From Levilinea saccharolytica (GTDB lineage Bacteria; Chloroflexota; Anaerolineae; Anaerolineales; Anaerolineaceae): a stretch of 64,000 bases of DNA. Shown piece by piece: positions 1 to 8,520 of this stretch. The translations under genes were made by a program, and so were the position numbers. The notes under the pieces are model-generated. The model did not search any database. It worked only from the letters and a program-made list of their open reading frames with translations, and was not told the origin of the DNA. The DNA is taken from NCBI RefSeq assembly GCF_001306035.1, contig NZ_LGCM01000002.1:1-64000 (forward strand), written 5' to 3'. Positions within the stretch are counted from its first letter, which is position 1. Every line of letters begins with the position of its first letter.

Positions 1-127
1 AGCCCTGAAAGCAGCTTTGAAGCTCTTCATGTACTGTTTTAATCAACGCCAATTGCATAAGCAACGCTTTCCCAACTACCCTGCTCATGTTTACCAATTT
101 ATCTAAGCCCAACTTTTATCCACTCCC
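1..127 (-). mobile_element. End of an insertion sequence with the first codons of a transposase
   Basis: This AT-richer stretch does not belong to the malK-type gene that follows. On the minus strand an ATG at 88-86 opens a frame that stays open to the window edge (29 codons, beginning MSRVVGKALLMQLALIKTVH). The outer end, read on the minus strand from 127, begins GGGAGTGGATAAAAGTTGGG, which would fit a terminal inverted repeat. The abrupt switch at about 125-128 from this sequence to a well-conserved ABC ATPase supports an insertion. That it is an IS is inference: the family could not be named and the other end lies outside the window. A contig-end artefact is the main alternative. Confidence 0.5.
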
Positions 128-862
128 TTGAAGCGCAAACCGCGTGAACTGTCCGGCGGTCAGCGCCAGCGTGTGGCTGTGGGCCGCGCCATCGTTCGCG
201 AGCCGAAAGTCTTCCTCTTTGATGAGCCCCTTTCTAACCTGGACGCCAAGCTGAGAGTGCAGACCCGTGCGGAAATCAGCAAACTGCACCAGCGCCTGCA
301 GACCACCTTCATTTACGTGACCCACGATCAGACGGAAGCCATGACCATGGCCACCCGTATCGCGGTCATGAACAAAGGCGTTCTGCAGCAATTAGATACG
401 CCCCAGCAGCTGTACGACCGCCCCAACAACCTGTTCGTGGCGGGCTTCATCGGCTCCCCGGCGATGAACTTCTTCCCGGCGCACATCCGCAAAGACGGCG
501 CTGCGCTGTACGTGGACACCAATGAATTTGCGGTGAAGATCCCCGAAAATCGGGCGGAAGTGTACCAGCATCTGGTGGGCAAAGAAGTCATCTTCGGCCT
601 GCGCCCCGAAGACATCCATACCCCGGAATACGCGCCGCCAGGCATTCACGCTGCGCCGGTGGAAGCCAAGGTGGATGTGACCGAGTTGATGGGTAATGAA
701 ATCTTCCTGTACCTGGTGAGCGGCAAGAACAACTTCACGGCTCGCGTGGATCCGCGCACCCGGGTGACGATTGGCTCGCAGACGCAGATGGTCTTCAATA
801 TGGACAACCTCCATATCTTCGATCCCAGCCAGGATCGGGACAACCCCACGGCTGTCCGCTAG
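128..862 (+). pseudogene. Sugar ABC transporter ATPase (MalK/UgpC/MsmK type), 5'-truncated
   Basis: This is the C-terminal two thirds of a CUT1-type importer ATPase. Visible parts are the LSGGQ signature (residues 8-12), Walker B ([12 protein letters not shown]), the H-loop (YVTHDQTEA) and a C-terminal TOBE-like regulatory domain (about residues 120-240, with GLRPEDI). The Walker A P-loop and the Q-loop are absent, so about 130 residues are missing compared with the family's usual 360-380. The frame upstream of the TTG at 128 stops at 104-106 and is not MalK-like; it reads into the IS end at 1-127. Without the P-loop this fragment cannot hydrolyse ATP. It is followed by a strong terminator at 884-914. 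The call of gene disruption depends on the junction being real. Confidence 0.8.
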
Positions 863-883
863 ACCAGATATTTTGTTCGCAGG

Positions 884-919
884 TTGTAGCGCAAGAGTCT
901 CTCTTGCGCTACAATTTTT
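884..919 (+). terminator. Rho-independent terminator after the malK-type gene
   Basis: A perfect inverted repeat with 14-bp arms (884-897 and 901-914) and a 3-nt loop is followed directly by a run of T. It closes the transporter unit and insulates the comB-like gene that starts at 971. Confidence 0.9.
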
Positions 920-970
920 AAGGATACCCAGCGCCTGCGGGCGCAGCCAGAAAGGACGGGTGATTCGCTG

Positions 971-1663
971 ATGCAGATTGAACAATACGGCTTGAAGGAA
1001 TGTGAAAAGATCCGCGGCGGGGCGGTGGTGGTGGACGTGATCCGCGCGTTCACCACGGCGGCTTATGCCTTTGCGGCTGGGGCGGAAAAGATTGTGCTGG
1101 CGGCCACGGTGGAAGAAGTGTTGGAGATCCAGCGCAGCCTGCCGGGGTCGTTGGCGATGGGAGAGGTGGGGGGCATGCCCGTGGAAGGTTTCGCCTTGTG
1201 GAATTCGCCGGTGCAGCTTCAACACATGGATTTGAGCGGCAAGACCCTGGTGCAGCGCACCAGCGCCGGAACCCAGGGGGCCGTGCGCACGCGCAACGCC
1301 ACGCACATGGCGGTGGGCAGCTTTGTGGTGGCGGCTGCCACCGTCCGGCTGGTGCAGTCGTGGGGGGTGGACAGCCTGGGCTTTGTCATCACCGGCTCTG
1401 AGGCCAATTCGGGCGGGTATGAGGACGCCGCTTTTGCAGATTATGCCCAGGCGCTGCTGGAGGGGCAGACACCGGACGCGCAGACGTACCTGCAGCGGGG
1501 GCTGCGCTGGCGCGAATCGTATGCACATTTGCAGGATGAATGGACCGAACGGATGCTGGCGGACCTGGCGCTTTGCCTGGAAGCCGACCGTTTTGATTTT
1601 GCCATGCCGGTGCAGCGTGAGAACGGCCTGCTGGTGGTGCGGCGTACCCCGCCCGGATGGTGA
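971..1663 (+). CDS. 2-phosphosulfolactate phosphatase family protein (ComB-like)
   Basis: The 230-residue protein has the ComB family pattern: VVVDVIRAFTTAAYAFAAGA near the N terminus, then GEVGGMPVEGFALWNSP, and TSAGTQGAV in place of the usual TTNGT. ComB hydrolyses 2-phosphosulfolactate in coenzyme M synthesis, but the family is widespread in bacteria that do not make coenzyme M, so the substrate here is unknown. The Shine-Dalgarno sequence is weak and distant (AAGGAC at about 953). It lies 23 bp upstream of rnhA on the same strand, with which it probably shares a transcript. The family call is confident, the substrate is not. Confidence 0.75.
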   Translation: MQIEQYGLKECEKIRGGAVVVDVIRAFTTAAYAFAAGAEKIVLAATVEEVLEIQRSLPGSLAMGEVGGMPVEGFALWNSPVQLQHMDLSGKTLVQRTSAGTQGAVRTRNATHMAVGSFVVAAATVRLVQSWGVDSLGFVITGSEANSGGYEDAAFADYAQALLEGQTPDAQTYLQRGLRWRESYAHLQDEWTERMLADLALCLEADRFDFAMPVQRENGLLVVRRTPPGW

Positions 1664-1686
1664 GTTGAGATGAAAGCGGTGAGCCG

Positions 1687-2181
1687 ATGAGCGAGGTGGT
1701 GGTGTATACGGATGGGTGCAGCCTGGGCAACCCTGGGCCGGGGGGGTATGGGGTGGTGATTCAGGCTGAGGGTCAGAAGCGTGAGCTGATGGGCGGCTTT
1801 CGGCGCACCACCAACAACCGCATGGAGCTGCGGGCGGTGGTGGAAGGTCTGCGCGCCTTGCCGGAGGGCAGCCGGGTGCGGCTGTATTCCGATTCGCGTT
1901 ATGTGGTGGATGCGGTTAATTTAAACTGGCTGAAAAGCTGGCAGGCGCGTTCCTGGAAAAAGGCGGACGGCAAGCCGGTGCTGAACGCGGACTTGTGGAA
2001 GGCCCTGGTGCAGGAGATGCGGCGGCACGCTCAGGTGAGCTTTGTGTGGGTGGAAGGGCACGCGGGCAACCCCGGCAACGAGCGCTGCGACCGGCTTTCC
2101 AACGCAGCTGCGCGCGGAGACCATTTGCAGGTGGACACGGGTTATGAGGGCGCTGAAAAAGAACCGCCCCGGTTGTTCTAG
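1687..2181 (+). CDS. rnhA: Ribonuclease HI
   Basis: A cytoplasmic enzyme that cuts the RNA strand of RNA-DNA hybrids. The 164-residue sequence shows the full active site: Asp9 (YTDGCSLGNPGPGG), Glu47 (NNRMELRA), Asp69 (YSDSRYV), His125 and Asp135 (EGHAGNPGNERCD). Length is close to the E. coli enzyme (155 residues), with a short Pro/Glu-rich tail after about residue 150. It starts 23 bp after the ComB-like gene and ends about 40 bp before the convergent membrane-protein gene. Confidence 0.95.
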   Translation: MSEVVVYTDGCSLGNPGPGGYGVVIQAEGQKRELMGGFRRTTNNRMELRAVVEGLRALPEGSRVRLYSDSRYVVDAVNLNWLKSWQARSWKKADGKPVLNADLWKALVQEMRRHAQVSFVWVEGHAGNPGNERCDRLSNAAARGDHLQVDTGYEGAEKEPPRLF

Positions 2182-2218
2182 GGGCGGCGGATCAACAGCA
2201 GAGCGGTTCTGGCGGGGG

Positions 2219-2875
2219 TCAGCGCAGTTTGCGCGCGAAAAAGGCCAGAAGCAGCGCGCCCAGCACGGTGAACAGCCCCATCGCAATGAAGGCATCCTGC
2301 CAGAAGCGCATGGGGAAGAGGCGGATGAGCGAATCGCTGTAGAGGAACAGCCAGGTGTCGCCGGTGAAAAACAGGCGGTGGAAGAGGGTGAAGAGGGCGT
2401 TGAAGGACAGAGCCACCGCCAGCAGGATGGCGCTGACCAGCCCCAGAGTCCAGATTCCCCCGCGGCTGAGGGCACGGCCGTAGCCAGCCAGACGGCGGGC
2501 ACGCCAGGCCCACACCCCCACGCCCAACAGCACCCCGGTGAGAACCCAGCCGACGGTGAAGGCTTTTTGCACCAGAATTTTTACATCCAGCATGTGGCTC
2601 AACTCGCGGGCGTTATAGAGGGGCGTTCCGTCCGCCAGGGGGATTTCTTCCAAAAAGGTCAAATCGGAATCGTTCACCAGATACTCCAGCGAGAGGCTGC
2701 CGTAGTGCAGGCGGTCTTGCAGGGTGAAGCCGTAAGGGTCAGCAGGGAAGCCCGGCAGGCGGTATTCCACGTTGAGAAACGCGGGGGTAAACAGCAGGCG
2801 GATGGCGGTGAGGATGAGCCAGAAGGGCACAGCCAGGCTGAGCAGGGTTCGCAGGAGGGGGCGCAGAATTTTCAT
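2219..2875 (-). CDS. TIGR01906 (DUF1461) family integral membrane protein
   Basis: The 218-residue protein has four likely membrane segments (about 8-30, 103-123, 140-165 and 190-212) with an extracytoplasmic loop between the first two that contains the family's HMLDVK motif. The biochemical role of the family is unknown. The ATG at 2875 was chosen because it overlaps the stop of the upstream gene in an ATGA, the usual coupling in this window; an ORF extension to 2932 would lie inside the upstream gene. Its co-transcription with a membrane-bound spermidine-synthase-like protein gives no firm functional hint. Confidence 0.8.
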   Translation of the reverse strand: MKILRPLLRTLLSLAVPFWLILTAIRLLFTPAFLNVEYRLPGFPADPYGFTLQDRLHYGSLSLEYLVNDSDLTFLEEIPLADGTPLYNARELSHMLDVKILVQKAFTVGWVLTGVLLGVGVWAWRARRLAGYGRALSRGGIWTLGLVSAILLAVALSFNALFTLFHRLFFTGDTWLFLYSDSLIRLFPMRFWQDAFIAMGLFTVLGALLLAFFARKLR

Positions 2876-4422
2876 TGGACGGCTTCCGGATTGGCAAAGA
2901 GATAGCGGACGATCATATCGTTGGTGATCCACTCGATGGGGGCCAGGTCGTCGGTGAAGACCACGCCGGGTTCGGGGGCGGGCTGCAGGGCGGCCAGGGT
3001 CAGGCGGGCGGTTTCGGTGAGCAGGGGGTGGGCCTGGGCGCTGTCTTCCAGATAGACAATGTTGTTGATGAGATTGTCAGGCGTGGTAGGCTGCACCGTG
3101 GCGTAGAGGATAGAATTAAAGGTGTTGGGGATATCCATGACGTGGATGGAGGGGAAGATCTCGCCGATGGTGGCGGCCAGGGAGTTGATGAGGCGGCGGT
3201 CTTCGGGGGCGCGGCCCACGTTGATGACCAGCACGCCGTCGGCGCTGAGATGATCGTGGGCGGTCTGGAAAAATTCACGGGTGGTGAGGTGGGCGGGGAT
3301 GTAGGGCGGGCGGTAAGCGTCCACAGAGATGATCTGATAAGTGTGCGGGCTGTGTTCCAGCGCCCAGCGCCCATCCTGCACGATGACGTTGAGGTTGGGC
3401 ATGGTCATGCCGAAGTACTGCTGCCCGGCGCGCACGATCTCGGGGTCAATTTCGATGCCGTCAATCTGCACCGGCCCAAACACGGCGGTGGCCTGGCGGG
3501 CGGTGGTGCCCGCGGCCAGCCCCACGATGGCGATGCGCTTCACATTGGCGGGGTCGTAGGGGGCAGGGTTAAAGAAAGGCCCCACCAGCACCTGTTCCCA
3601 GGGGCCAAAGTAGCGCAGGGTGTCGGGGTGGTAAATGGAATGGACGCCCTGTCCTTCGTTGAGGCGCAGGAGGTGGTAGCCGTTTTCTTCCAGCACCTGA
3701 ATGTAATTGTAAGCAGAATCTTTTTCGAAGATCAGGCCCTGGGTGGTTTTGTCGGTGCCGGGCAGACCGCGCACCAGCAAAAAGATCACCACAACCGGCG
3801 CCCACAAGTAAGGCAGCAGCTTGCGCCAGCCGGCCGCGAACCACAGGCCAAACAGAGCGAAGGCCATCAACAGGATGCTGAGCGCCAGGAAGGTGCGGTA
3901 GATGCCGATGAGGGGGACGAGCACCAGCACGGGCAGAAAGGTGCCCACGAAGGACCCCAGGGTGGAAACGGCGTAGATGCGCCCGGCCACGCCGCCCGCC
4001 TGGACGGTGCCTTGCAGCGCCAGACGCACGGCGAAGGGCGAGGCTGTGCCCAACAGGATGGTGGGCACGCTAAGCAGGATCATCACCGAGGCGAAGGAGC
4101 CGAAGAGGATGCCCAACTGGAGCTGGTCAAAGCCGTTGGCGGCCAGGCGCATGACCGGCCGGGCGATGAGGGGGATGACGGCGATGGCGATGGCCGCCCA
4201 GGTGAGGATCTGGTAAAAGGTGGTGTAGCGCGGCGAGCGGTCGGCCCAGGGGCCGCCCACAAAGTACCCAACGGCCAGGAAAATGAGGATGAGGCCGATG
4301 ATGCTGGCCCATACGAGGTTGCTGGTGCCGAAGACATTGCCCATCAGGCGTGAGGCGGCCATTTCGAGCGCCAGAGAGGTGAGGCCGGAGATGAAAACCG
4401 TCAGGTAGAGATATTTGCGCAT
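2872..4422 (-). CDS. Membrane-anchored spermidine synthase-like methyltransferase-fold protein
   Basis: This 516-residue protein joins an N-terminal membrane half (six to seven segments, residues 1-225, beginning with FISGLTSLALEMAASRLMG as in fused spermidine synthase-like proteins) to a soluble C-terminal Rossmann domain (about 235-440). The Rossmann part shows a nucleotide-binding loop variant (IVGLAAGTTARQ) and an acidic strand end (DGIEIDPEIV), with the later conserved DAYRPPYIP. Such fused proteins resemble SpeE, but many are not known to make spermidine. It is the first gene of a two-gene minus-strand operon, divergent from nnr, with a TATAAT at 4456-4451. Confidence 0.75.
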   Translation of the reverse strand: MRKYLYLTVFISGLTSLALEMAASRLMGNVFGTSNLVWASIIGLILIFLAVGYFVGGPWADRSPRYTTFYQILTWAAIAIAVIPLIARPVMRLAANGFDQLQLGILFGSFASVMILLSVPTILLGTASPFAVRLALQGTVQAGGVAGRIYAVSTLGSFVGTFLPVLVLVPLIGIYRTFLALSILLMAFALFGLWFAAGWRKLLPYLWAPVVVIFLLVRGLPGTDKTTQGLIFEKDSAYNYIQVLEENGYHLLRLNEGQGVHSIYHPDTLRYFGPWEQVLVGPFFNPAPYDPANVKRIAIVGLAAGTTARQATAVFGPVQIDGIEIDPEIVRAGQQYFGMTMPNLNVIVQDGRWALEHSPHTYQIISVDAYRPPYIPAHLTTREFFQTAHDHLSADGVLVINVGRAPEDRRLINSLAATIGEIFPSIHVMDIPNTFNSILYATVQPTTPDNLINNIVYLEDSAQAHPLLTETARLTLAALQPAPEPGVVFTDDLAPIEWITNDMIVRYLFANPEAVQ

Positions 4423-4450
4423 GAAGTCCTCATTTCAGAATAGTGGCTGA

Positions 4451-4493
4451 ATTATACCGTAAGCGCAAGATGTGCACGGTTGCGCGCTATAAT
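4451..4493. promoter_or_regulatory. Divergent promoter region between the SpeE-like gene and nnr
   Basis: Two consensus -10 boxes face away from each other: TATAAT on the minus strand (4456-4451, 29 bp before the SpeE-like start) and TATAAT on the plus strand (4488-4493, 45 bp before nnr). Neither has a good -35 box at 16-18 bp. A TTGCGC-type hexamer occurs near both (minus strand 4468-4463; plus strand 4480-4485), which may be coincidence. Confidence 0.5.
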
Positions 4494-4537
4494 AGGGGGT
4501 ACAGCAGACGGTCTGCAAAAATGCCTGAGGAGGATGG

Positions 4538-6154
4538 ATGATGAAATTGGTGACGGTGGCCGAGATGCGGGCGATGGAAGCGGAGGCAAACGCGCGCGGG
4601 GTCAGCTATGAAACGATGATGGAACGAGCCGGTTTGGGGGTGGCGCGTTTTGTAAATGAAAATTTGTACGTGGGCGAGGATGAAAAGATCGCGGTGGGGC
4701 TGGTAGGCAGCGGCAACAACGGCGGCGACGCTTTGGTGACGCTGGCGGCCCTGGCGCGCATGGGCTGGACGGTGCGGGCGTATTTGACCAGCGCACCGGA
4801 CCGCAGCCACCCGCTGATCAAGCGCCTGCTGGATTTTGACGCGGAATTGGTGGAGATGGCGCAGGACGCGGAATTTTCGCGTCTGGACGGCTGGCTGGAA
4901 TCGGCGGCGGTGATTTTGGACGGGGTGCTGGGCACGGGCATTCATCTGCCGCTGCGCCCAGAGACGGCGCGCCTGTTGGGGCATGTGGCCGAATTTGACC
5001 CGCCGGGGACGGTGGTGGCGGTGGACTGCCCTTCGGGGGTGGACTGCGAGAGTGGGGAGATGGCCGAGGAAACTATCCCGGCGGATGTGACCCTGTGCAT
5101 GGACGCGGTGAAAGTGGGGCTGATGCGCTTCCCGGCTTACGCGGCCATCGGCGATTTGCAGGTGATTGACCTGGAACTGCCGGAAGATTTGCCGACAGAG
5201 CAGGGCCTGCGGCGCAGTGTGGCGGATTACGACATGGTGGGCGAGCGCCTGCCGGTACGCGCGCTGGACGCGCACAAGGGCAGTTTTGGCACGGTGATGG
5301 CGGCGGTGGGCTCCATCCCCTACACGGGGGCGGCTTACCTGGCGGGCATGGCAGCTTACCGCGTGGGGGCGGGGCTGGTGCGCATGGCCGTGCCGGGGCC
5401 GCTGCACGCGGCGCTAGCTGGGAAATTCCCCGAGGCCACCTGGCTGCTGCTGCCGCATGAAATGGGCGTGATCGCCGCGGCGGGGGCCGAGCTGCTGCTG
5501 AAGAATCTGGATCGGGTGACGGCCCTGTTGGTGGGGCCGGGGTTGGGGTTGGAAGAGACCACCGGTGAATTTTTGGCCCATTTGCTGACGGGCAAATCCA
5601 GCAAGACCGCCCGCCATCCGCTGGGGTTCGGCAGTGCAGCCCAAAACCATGAAACTGCCGAGCATCTGGCGGCGCTGCCGCCGCTGGTGATGGATGCGGA
5701 CGGGCTGCGGCTGCTGGCGAAGATGGAAAATTGGCCCGCACGGCTGCCGGAAGGCTGCATTTTGACCCCGCACGCGGGGGAGATGGCGGCGCTGACGGGT
5801 TTGAGCGTGGAAGAAATTCAGGCGGAGCGCATGGCTGTGGCCGAGAAATACGCCCGCGAATGGGGGCAGGTGGTGATTTTGAAGGGGGCCCTGACAGTTG
5901 TGGCCGCGCCGGACGGGCGGGTGACGGTGATCCCCATCGCCACGCCGGCCCTGGCGCGGGCGGGCACGGGGGACGTTTTGGCGGGGGCGGCGGCCGGTTT
6001 CCGCGCCCAGGGGCTGGAGGCTTTTGACGCGGCGGTGTGCGCGGCCTTCATCCACGGCGAGGCGGGCCTGGCGGCCAGCCGCACCAGCGCCGAGGCTTCG
6101 GTGGTGGCGGGCGATCTGTTGCCGCTGATTCCGGCGGTGATGAGCCTGTTTTAG
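4538..6154 (+). CDS. nnr: Bifunctional NAD(P)HX epimerase / ADP- or ATP-dependent NAD(P)HX dehydratase
   Basis: Repairs NAD(P)H that has become hydrated (NADHX, NADPHX). The 538-residue protein has the epimerase half (YjeF_N, about 1-220; SGNNGGDAL at 58-66, then DGVLGTG and DCPSGVDCE) followed by the ribokinase-like dehydratase half (about 235-530; DADGL, LTPHAGEMAAL, VILKGALTVV, ARAGTGDVLAG with the catalytic Asp). Full length for the fused bacterial form. Start: ATG 4538 or the adjacent ATG 4541, both behind GAGGAGG. The neighbouring AT-rich island encodes two NUDIX proteins, which may also act on NAD-derived molecules, although the change in composition argues for a separate origin. Confidence 0.93.
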   Translation: MMKLVTVAEMRAMEAEANARGVSYETMMERAGLGVARFVNENLYVGEDEKIAVGLVGSGNNGGDALVTLAALARMGWTVRAYLTSAPDRSHPLIKRLLDFDAELVEMAQDAEFSRLDGWLESAAVILDGVLGTGIHLPLRPETARLLGHVAEFDPPGTVVAVDCPSGVDCESGEMAEETIPADVTLCMDAVKVGLMRFPAYAAIGDLQVIDLELPEDLPTEQGLRRSVADYDMVGERLPVRALDAHKGSFGTVMAAVGSIPYTGAAYLAGMAAYRVGAGLVRMAVPGPLHAALAGKFPEATWLLLPHEMGVIAAAGAELLLKNLDRVTALLVGPGLGLEETTGEFLAHLLTGKSSKTARHPLGFGSAAQNHETAEHLAALPPLVMDADGLRLLAKMENWPARLPEGCILTPHAGEMAALTGLSVEEIQAERMAVAEKYAREWGQVVILKGALTVVAAPDGRVTVIPIATPALARAGTGDVLAGAAAGFRAQGLEAFDAAVCAAFIHGEAGLAASRTSAEASVVAGDLLPLIPAVMSLF

Positions 6155-6157
6155 GTG

Positions 6158-6185
6158 TAGACAATTGATCACAATTATGTATAAT
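6158..6185 (+). promoter_or_regulatory. Candidate promoter of the NUDIX island
   Basis: TAGACA (6158-6163) and TATAAT (6180-6185) are separated by 16 bp, directly after the nnr stop. This is where the base composition turns AT-rich. If used, it gives a leader of about 250 nt before the first NUDIX gene; apart from this element I see nothing recognisable in 6186-6439. Confidence 0.5.
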
Positions 6186-6439
6186 CATTTAAGAAGTGGG
6201 ATAATAGGATCATGAATAACTCCTAAAATCAGACTTGATCCATAGTGGACAAGAAATTCACATTTTTGTAATTTGTTCGGGGGTTTCCTAAGTCAGTTGT
6301 TGTAATAAAGATACTCTACGGTTGCTTGCGGGGGTGATCATTTTGGCTATCTGTATCACGGTTTGGGGATTTAATAAATTAGAAACCGAGCTATTGCTTG
6401 CCAATTTCATATAGATTGCTGAAAAATTTTGAGGTTTCA

Positions 6440-7150
6440 ATGGATGAATCTCTCAATCGATACTTGCAGCTTATGCAAGAACGTCCCGACCTATTTCGCA
6501 ACCTGAATGAGCCAGGTGAAATCAGGATCATTCAAGACGCAGAGAGAATCCGTTTTGAACAAATGCGCCTACAGTCTGAAATGCAAGACAAAGGTCTACC
6601 AGAACACTATGTCGAAATCGGCGTCTTGTCTGAAGACCAGTGGTTTTGGGTGGTACGCGACCTGGTGGAATTTCCCGGCGGCAAGGTAGGCGGCTACATC
6701 CGTTTCATCAATCGCATGAGCCGCGGAGAAGGTGGTTTTAATGTGGTGATCATGTGTATCCATAATGATCAGGTGTTGATGATACGAAAATTTCGTCATG
6801 AAGAACGTGACTGGAGTTGGGAATTTCCGCGAGGTTTTGGAGAACCGGGTTTAAGCGCTGAAGAGAATGCCCAAAAAGAATTAGAAGAGGAGATCGGCGC
6901 GAAAGCCTTGCGCTTGACTTTGTTGACTCACGTGAATGAACAAAAAGGAGGGACTGCTGTTTTCCTTGCTGAACTTGATCCCGAACAGGAAATTATTCTA
7001 GACGCTGGCGAAGGACTAGCCAGCTACCGATGGGTTTCTCTGGCAGAACTGGAGGACCTGGTGAGACAAGGGAAACTCGCTGATTGGTTTTCGTTGTGGG
7101 CTTTTGCCTTGTTGGAATTAAGGATCAACGATAAACATCATTCTATCTAG
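6440..7150 (+). CDS. NUDIX hydrolase A, ADP-ribose pyrophosphatase-like
   Basis: A 236-residue NUDIX protein. The Nudix box lies around GFGEPGLSAEENAQKELEEE: the metal-binding EExG core (EEEIG) is kept, but the usual Glu seven residues into the box is Leu and the Arg of REL is Lys. The preceding DLVEFPGG...GGYIRF and WEFPRGFGEPG are shared with the second NUDIX gene at 8521. The start at 6440 has TGAGG five bases upstream; a TTG at 6398 is less likely. Family members cleave nucleoside diphosphates linked to X, often ADP-ribose; substrate here is unknown. AT-rich relative to neighbours; 21 bp before the unknown gene, so probably the first gene of a three-gene operon. Confidence 0.8.
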   Translation: MDESLNRYLQLMQERPDLFRNLNEPGEIRIIQDAERIRFEQMRLQSEMQDKGLPEHYVEIGVLSEDQWFWVVRDLVEFPGGKVGGYIRFINRMSRGEGGFNVVIMCIHNDQVLMIRKFRHEERDWSWEFPRGFGEPGLSAEENAQKELEEEIGAKALRLTLLTHVNEQKGGTAVFLAELDPEQEIILDAGEGLASYRWVSLAELEDLVRQGKLADWFSLWAFALLELRINDKHHSI

Positions 7151-7171
7151 TAATTTGTTAGGGAGGAAATT

Positions 7172-8509
7172 ATGCCTGGACGGTACTTTGGTGGACAATA
7201 TGATTCAGTAAAACAAGCAGCATATTTAGATTATGTAATTAATAATAACCCGGGAAAGCTACCTTACCTGGTCATTCTTGATCACTATACCGCAAGGTTA
7301 CGGCTGGATATTCTTCTAGGAGGAAACATTATACTTACAGATGCGATGTTTTTTGATGGATCGTATTTTCAAACATTGTTTTTACACAATGAAAAACGTG
7401 AAGATTTCATGAATTTTATTCGTTTACTTTCAATCGGTGGTGGTGCTCCATTAATTGAAATCCGACAGAGGAAAAGAACGGTAGCCGATACTCTAAAGAC
7501 AATGATTTATCGAGAAAATAGACCAAATGGATTCCTCTTTAGTTCTCTTAGCTCGGATTACCTTAAAACTAAAGTTGCAGAATCATTATCAAGCGCACAA
7601 AATAGCGGAAGGGATTTTGAAAGATGGGATGATTTTTTGCTAAATGCAGTAAATTATGCAGATGAAGAAATTGTTAAGGACGCCATAAAACAAAAAATCG
7701 ATGTTCTAAGATATATGGAAAATCTACCCCCAAATATTTTCCGCGCTTGGGAAGGGGTTTTTAACTTCCAAGATGTTTTGAGTGATGCGATAAATAAACA
7801 AAGGTTTAGAATTATCCGTACCGGAGACCCGGTCTTTGATAGTGTAATCAGTTCGATAGAAAACGAAATTACAAAGCAATATCCTGATCGAAGTAAGTTG
7901 CAAAATGAAATCGCTCAAAAAACTAGAATTTTTGCACGAAGACCAACAACTCCTGCTGAGGAAAAACTGGAACTGTTATGGGGACAATTTTTACAAGTCT
8001 ACAATAGAGCAATAGGAAAACAGCACTATTGTGATTCATTTGATATCGGAGAGATAGCAGTGAGAGGAGATAGAACCGGAACGATAATTGTCGAAGAACT
8101 ATCACAAGCAACCTTGCAAGCTTTGGCAAAAGATAGTTGGTTTGATTTTGGAAGAAAATATAACAACCTTAGCAAGTACAGGGAAGCATGGATTCGTGAG
8201 GTTTGGGATCTGGAACTTGGAAGAAAATCATCTATTACAGATGCTCGGAGAGCACTGGACAATCTATTAACGCAAATTCTTCGAGAGTACAGGATCAGGC
8301 CTACTATCGAGGATGTCGTCAAGGTTGTTGGCGGTGGTGCTTCAATTGATTCTGACTTGATGGATCCGGATGGGTTTTCCTTAGCGGTATCGACAAAAAT
8401 AATAAATATTCCTCTCCAGACTCTAGATTTGGTTAGAAGACAGTGGGTTTACTCTCGGGATAAAGCTAATCTAATTGAATATGGGCAAACATTTGAACAG
8501 GGTATTTAG
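7172..8509 (+). CDS. Protein of unknown function between two NUDIX genes
   Basis: The 445-residue soluble protein was not recognised. It follows a strong ribosome site (GGGAGG, 5 bp before ATG). An N-terminal block (residues 40-70: ILDHYTARLRLDILLGGNII followed by LTDAMFFDG) looks like a conserved core; the middle (90-280) is helical and charged, and the C-terminal part contains VVKVVGGGASIDSDL, a short Gly-rich stretch. There is no signal peptide, membrane segment, P-loop or obvious nuclease motif. Codon use is AT-rich. It sits between two paralogous NUDIX genes (gaps of 21 and 11 bp), so it very likely works with them, for example as the source or target of a nucleotide-derived molecule that they process; that is inference. 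Confidence 0.85.
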   Translation: MPGRYFGGQYDSVKQAAYLDYVINNNPGKLPYLVILDHYTARLRLDILLGGNIILTDAMFFDGSYFQTLFLHNEKREDFMNFIRLLSIGGGAPLIEIRQRKRTVADTLKTMIYRENRPNGFLFSSLSSDYLKTKVAESLSSAQNSGRDFERWDDFLLNAVNYADEEIVKDAIKQKIDVLRYMENLPPNIFRAWEGVFNFQDVLSDAINKQRFRIIRTGDPVFDSVISSIENEITKQYPDRSKLQNEIAQKTRIFARRPTTPAEEKLELLWGQFLQVYNRAIGKQHYCDSFDIGEIAVRGDRTGTIIVEELSQATLQALAKDSWFDFGRKYNNLSKYREAWIREVWDLELGRKSSITDARRALDNLLTQILREYRIRPTIEDVVKVVGGGASIDSDLMDPDGFSLAVSTKIINIPLQTLDLVRRQWVYSRDKANLIEYGQTFEQGI

Positions 8510-8520
8510 GTAATAATAAA

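Noticed and set aside
2875-4353. Long plus-strand open frame opposite the SpeE-like gene
   Set aside because: Gly/Val/His-rich shadow of a high-GC gene; the opposite strand encodes a recognisable protein.
6186-6439. Possible tRNA or small RNA in the leader of the NUDIX island
   Set aside because: A TTGTTCGGGGGTTTCC stretch resembles a tRNA arm, but no cloverleaf could be drawn.
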